Shown here in pieces: positions 35,954-37,411 of a stretch of DNA of 37,411 nucleotides. The stretch is from Virgibacillus halodenitrificans JCM 12304. GTDB taxonomy: Bacteria; Bacillota; Bacilli; Bacillales; Amphibacillaceae. The stretch is from NCBI RefSeq assembly GCF_001310895.1, contig NZ_BAZS01000036.1:1-37411 (forward strand), written 5' to 3'. A program made the translations under genes and the position numbers. The stretch's first letter is position 1. Each line of letters opens with the position of its first letter. The notes beneath the pieces are model-generated. The model was not told the DNA's origin and ran no database searches. It worked only from the letters and a program-made list of their open reading frames with translations.

Positions 35954-36121
35954 GTGAAGGTTCAAAATATTGAAGAAGAAATAATTCAAACGAAAAACCA
36001 CCTTGCTTTTTTGGAGAAAAGTTTAAAAGAGATACAAAAGAAATGTGATCATCAATTTAAAAGGAATGACAACTTTGAAAGATGTTTGAAATGTAATAAG
36101 GCAGAAGCATTATATTACTAA
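35954..36121 (+). CDS. Small coiled-coil protein with a CxH...CxxC zinc-ribbon-like tail
   Basis: This 55-residue protein has an N-terminal amphipathic helix (about 4-30, IEEEIIQTKNHLAFLEKSLK) and a C-terminal metal-site pattern CDH (about 33-35) with CLKC (about 46-49), ending EALYY. I recognise the type as a small hypothetical protein common in Bacillaceae but know of no function. GTG 35954 was chosen because AAGGAGA (35941-35947) lies six bases before it; the in-frame TTG at 35933 precedes that site. It is 22 bases after thiC and is followed by a good terminator, so it may be co-transcribed with thiC. Confidence 0.75.
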   Translation: MKVQNIEEEIIQTKNHLAFLEKSLKEIQKKCDHQFKRNDNFERCLKCNKAEALYY

Positions 36122-36129
36122 CTGAAGAG

Positions 36130-36155
36130 CTGGCTCAAGAGTGAGTCAGTTTTTT
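36130..36155 (+). terminator. Terminator after thiC and the small protein
   Basis: CTGGCTCA (36130-36137) pairs with TGAGTCAG (36142-36149), with one G-T pair and an AGAG loop, followed by six T. Confidence 0.85.
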
Positions 36156-36169
36156 CTTGATCAGAAATA

Positions 36170-36245
36170 TTATTCATCAAACGGGCGCGATTCACTAATA
36201 AGAATTCGCGCCAGTGTCGCATATAAGGGCCAGATTGTTGAATAA
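36170..36245. repeat. Imperfect palindromic element (~76 bp)
   Basis: The outer ends TTATTCATCAAACGGGCGC and GGGCCAGATTGTTGAATAA are imperfect inverted copies. Inside, GGCGCGATTC (36184-36193) faces GAATTCGCGCC (36202-36212). A related 5' end recurs at 37348-37367 at the window edge. This suggests a dispersed, non-coding palindromic repeat. Confidence 0.5.
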
Positions 36246-36293
36246 ATGTCCAAAGAAAAAATTTTTTTGAACTCAAAACTTCTTTTTAAAAAT

Positions 36294-36310
36294 GGGAGGT
36301 ATTTGCTATA
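36294..36310 (+). promoter_or_regulatory. Ribosome binding site facing an ATA codon
   Basis: GGGAGG (36294-36299) lies eight bases before ATA 36308, which opens KKYLIPILLVFII in frame with the membrane protein downstream. No ATG, GTG or TTG in this frame has a site at proper distance. Confidence 0.6.
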
Positions 36311-37339
36311 AAAAAATATCTTATTCCAATTTTGCTTGTGTTCATTATCTGTTTAATGGGAGGAAGCTATTTTATCTTACGCTTAGATAATATTAGCGAT
36401 TTCACAGTGATTTTATTAACGTTAAGCTTAATAATTCTCCCTCCACTCGGTATTTACTGGTTATTGATACATCCAAGATCAATGCCGAAGTTGTTAGTAT
36501 ATCTTGCCTTTATTATCTCTTTGGGAGCGTCCTATTTAATAATCCCTTCTTCACAAAAAGGATTCTTTAATAAAATGTTGATTTCGCTTATACCCGTCTT
36601 AGTAATCAGCGTTTTAATTGTAGTTATATACGTCATTTTTAAAAGCGTTATAAGCTATAGAAGAAACAAGCAAGATGAGGAACACGATTTTCTAGATGTC
36701 ATTAGAATATCTCTTGAACCTAAACTAGGAAATGGTTTTGTTTTAGGGGCAATTTTAACGGAATTAAGTGTATTCTATTATTCCTTTATAGGATGGTTTA
36801 GAAAACCAATTGTGATTGAAAATGAAGATGCCTATTCTTATCATAAGACTTCACAGCTTAAAACAATCATCATCATATTTTCAATATTAATCATATTGGA
36901 AGGTGCATTTTTCCACTTTCTTATTCAGTCATGGAGTGATATTGCTGCGTGGATTTTCACGATATTAAATATCTATGCGTTGCTTTATATTATAGGATTA
37001 TATAACTCTGTAAGATCCTTACCGCATATTATTACTTCTGACAAGGTCATTATTCGCTTTGGCTATCAGAGCAGTATTGAATTGGAATTCAGTAATATAG
37101 AAGATATAAAAACTGCTAAAGAACAAGGTGGAATTGGAGAAAAGATACCAAAAGATACATACTTTTCAATGATAAATATGGATTCACCTCAATATGAAAT
37201 CTTTCTAAAAGAACCTGTTTTAATGAAAAGCTCATATGGACGAAAGAAATATGTTAAAACGGTAGTATTCAGGACTGATGAACCGGCAAAAATGGTTGAA
37301 GAATTAAATTCAAATATTGAGTCTCTAAGCAATGGATAA
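36308..37339 (+). CDS. Multi-pass membrane protein of unknown function, apparent ATA start
   Basis: I do not recognise this ~343-residue protein. The N-terminal part has about four hydrophobic segments (about 4-25, 34-56, 62-80, 94-118). A charged cytoplasmic-looking stretch (RRNKQDEEHDF) follows, then about two or three further segments to about residue 235. The ~100-residue soluble tail begins ITSDKVIIRFGYQ and may be a PH-like beta-rich domain. The next in-frame TTG (36332) would cut into the first hydrophobic segment and has no ribosome binding site, so ATA 36308 is preferred. The reading could reflect a real rare start, a mutated ATG or a base error. Confidence 0.65.
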   Translation: MKKYLIPILLVFIICLMGGSYFILRLDNISDFTVILLTLSLIILPPLGIYWLLIHPRSMPKLLVYLAFIISLGASYLIIPSSQKGFFNKMLISLIPVLVISVLIVVIYVIFKSVISYRRNKQDEEHDFLDVIRISLEPKLGNGFVLGAILTELSVFYYSFIGWFRKPIVIENEDAYSYHKTSQLKTIIIIFSILIILEGAFFHFLIQSWSDIAAWIFTILNIYALLYIIGLYNSVRSLPHIITSDKVIIRFGYQSSIELEFSNIEDIKTAKEQGGIGEKIPKDTYFSMINMDSPQYEIFLKEPVLMKSSYGRKKYVKTVVFRTDEPAKMVEELNSNIESLSNG

Positions 37340-37347
37340 AAAATGAT

Positions 37348-37411
37348 TGTTCAATTAACGGGCGCGCGCGACAAGTTCCGCTATAAACGCTTCGAAGCGT
37401 GAACATGCAGG
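37348..37411. repeat. Partial second copy of the palindromic element plus a perfect palindrome
   Basis: TTGTTCAATTAACGGGCGCG (37348-37367) resembles the 5' end of the element at 36170. ACGCTTCGAAGCGT at 37387-37400 is a perfect 14-base palindrome. The window ends at 37411, so the extent is unknown. Confidence 0.4.

Overview
The window looks like chromosome from a low-GC, endospore-forming, salt-adapted member of the Bacillaceae (Oceanobacillus/Virgibacillus-like; genus not provable from this sequence alone). Supporting signs are a Bacillus-type 5S rRNA, a dipicolinate synthase subunit, a complete ectABC ectoine cluster, an OpuC-type osmolyte importer with a GbsR/OpcR-type regulator, Bacillus-type SOS, PyrR and TPP control elements, and strong GGAGG ribosome binding sites with many TTG/GTG starts.

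Layout. 1-480: 3' end of an rRNA operon (5S rRNA plus terminator), followed by a second, nearly identical terminator copy. 482-3174: a small heat-shock protein and an unusual replication-initiator-like protein with a C-terminal XRE helix-turn-helix. 3502-12098: an eight-gene catabolic operon: ADP-forming acyl-CoA synthetase, two MaoC-fold hydratase subunits, a thiolase-fold protein without thiolase catalytic residues, a DUF35 protein, two acyl-CoA dehydrogenase subunits and an aldehyde dehydrogenase. It ends at a terminator and is followed by an MFS transporter. 13727-16523: codBA (cytosine permease and deaminase) behind a PyrR-type attenuator. 16637-17957: a SLAP-like protein and a solitary dpaA on the minus strand. 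18093-19082: a secreted acidic protein with three ~69-residue repeats. 19160-23376: a GbsR-type regulator divergent from an opuC-type operon whose last gene is frameshifted. 23483-25152: a frameshifted CocE/X-Pro peptidase-type hydrolase. 25549-28717: ectABC and a frameshifted short-chain dehydrogenase. 28794-30777: a cyclophilin lipoprotein and a LexA-box-controlled Y-family polymerase. 30985-33323: a DUF4349 lipoprotein and a PBP4-type carboxypeptidase without signal peptide. 33324-34143: degenerate DNA carrying a relic of the 18-kb repeat family, then a TPP riboswitch. 34144-37339: thiC, a small zinc-ribbon-like protein and a membrane protein that seems to start at ATA.

The most interesting system is the 3.5-12.1 kb operon. 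Its content parallels the actinobacterial steroid side-chain module (ChsE1-ChsE2 dehydrogenase, ChsH1-ChsH2 hydratase, Ltp2-DUF35 aldolase), in which a side chain is shortened by retro-aldol cleavage instead of thiolysis. Here the module comes with an aldehyde dehydrogenase and an acyl-CoA synthetase. That suggests a cycle of dehydrogenation, hydration, retro-aldol release of an aldehyde, oxidation to the acid and CoA re-activation. The substrate is unknown.

Other points: three single-base frameshifts lie within 5 kb (opuCD, cocE-like, SDR). Two genes have their best ribosome binding site in front of ATA or ATT codons. These could be real decay and non-canonical starts, or base-level sequence errors; the sequence alone cannot decide.
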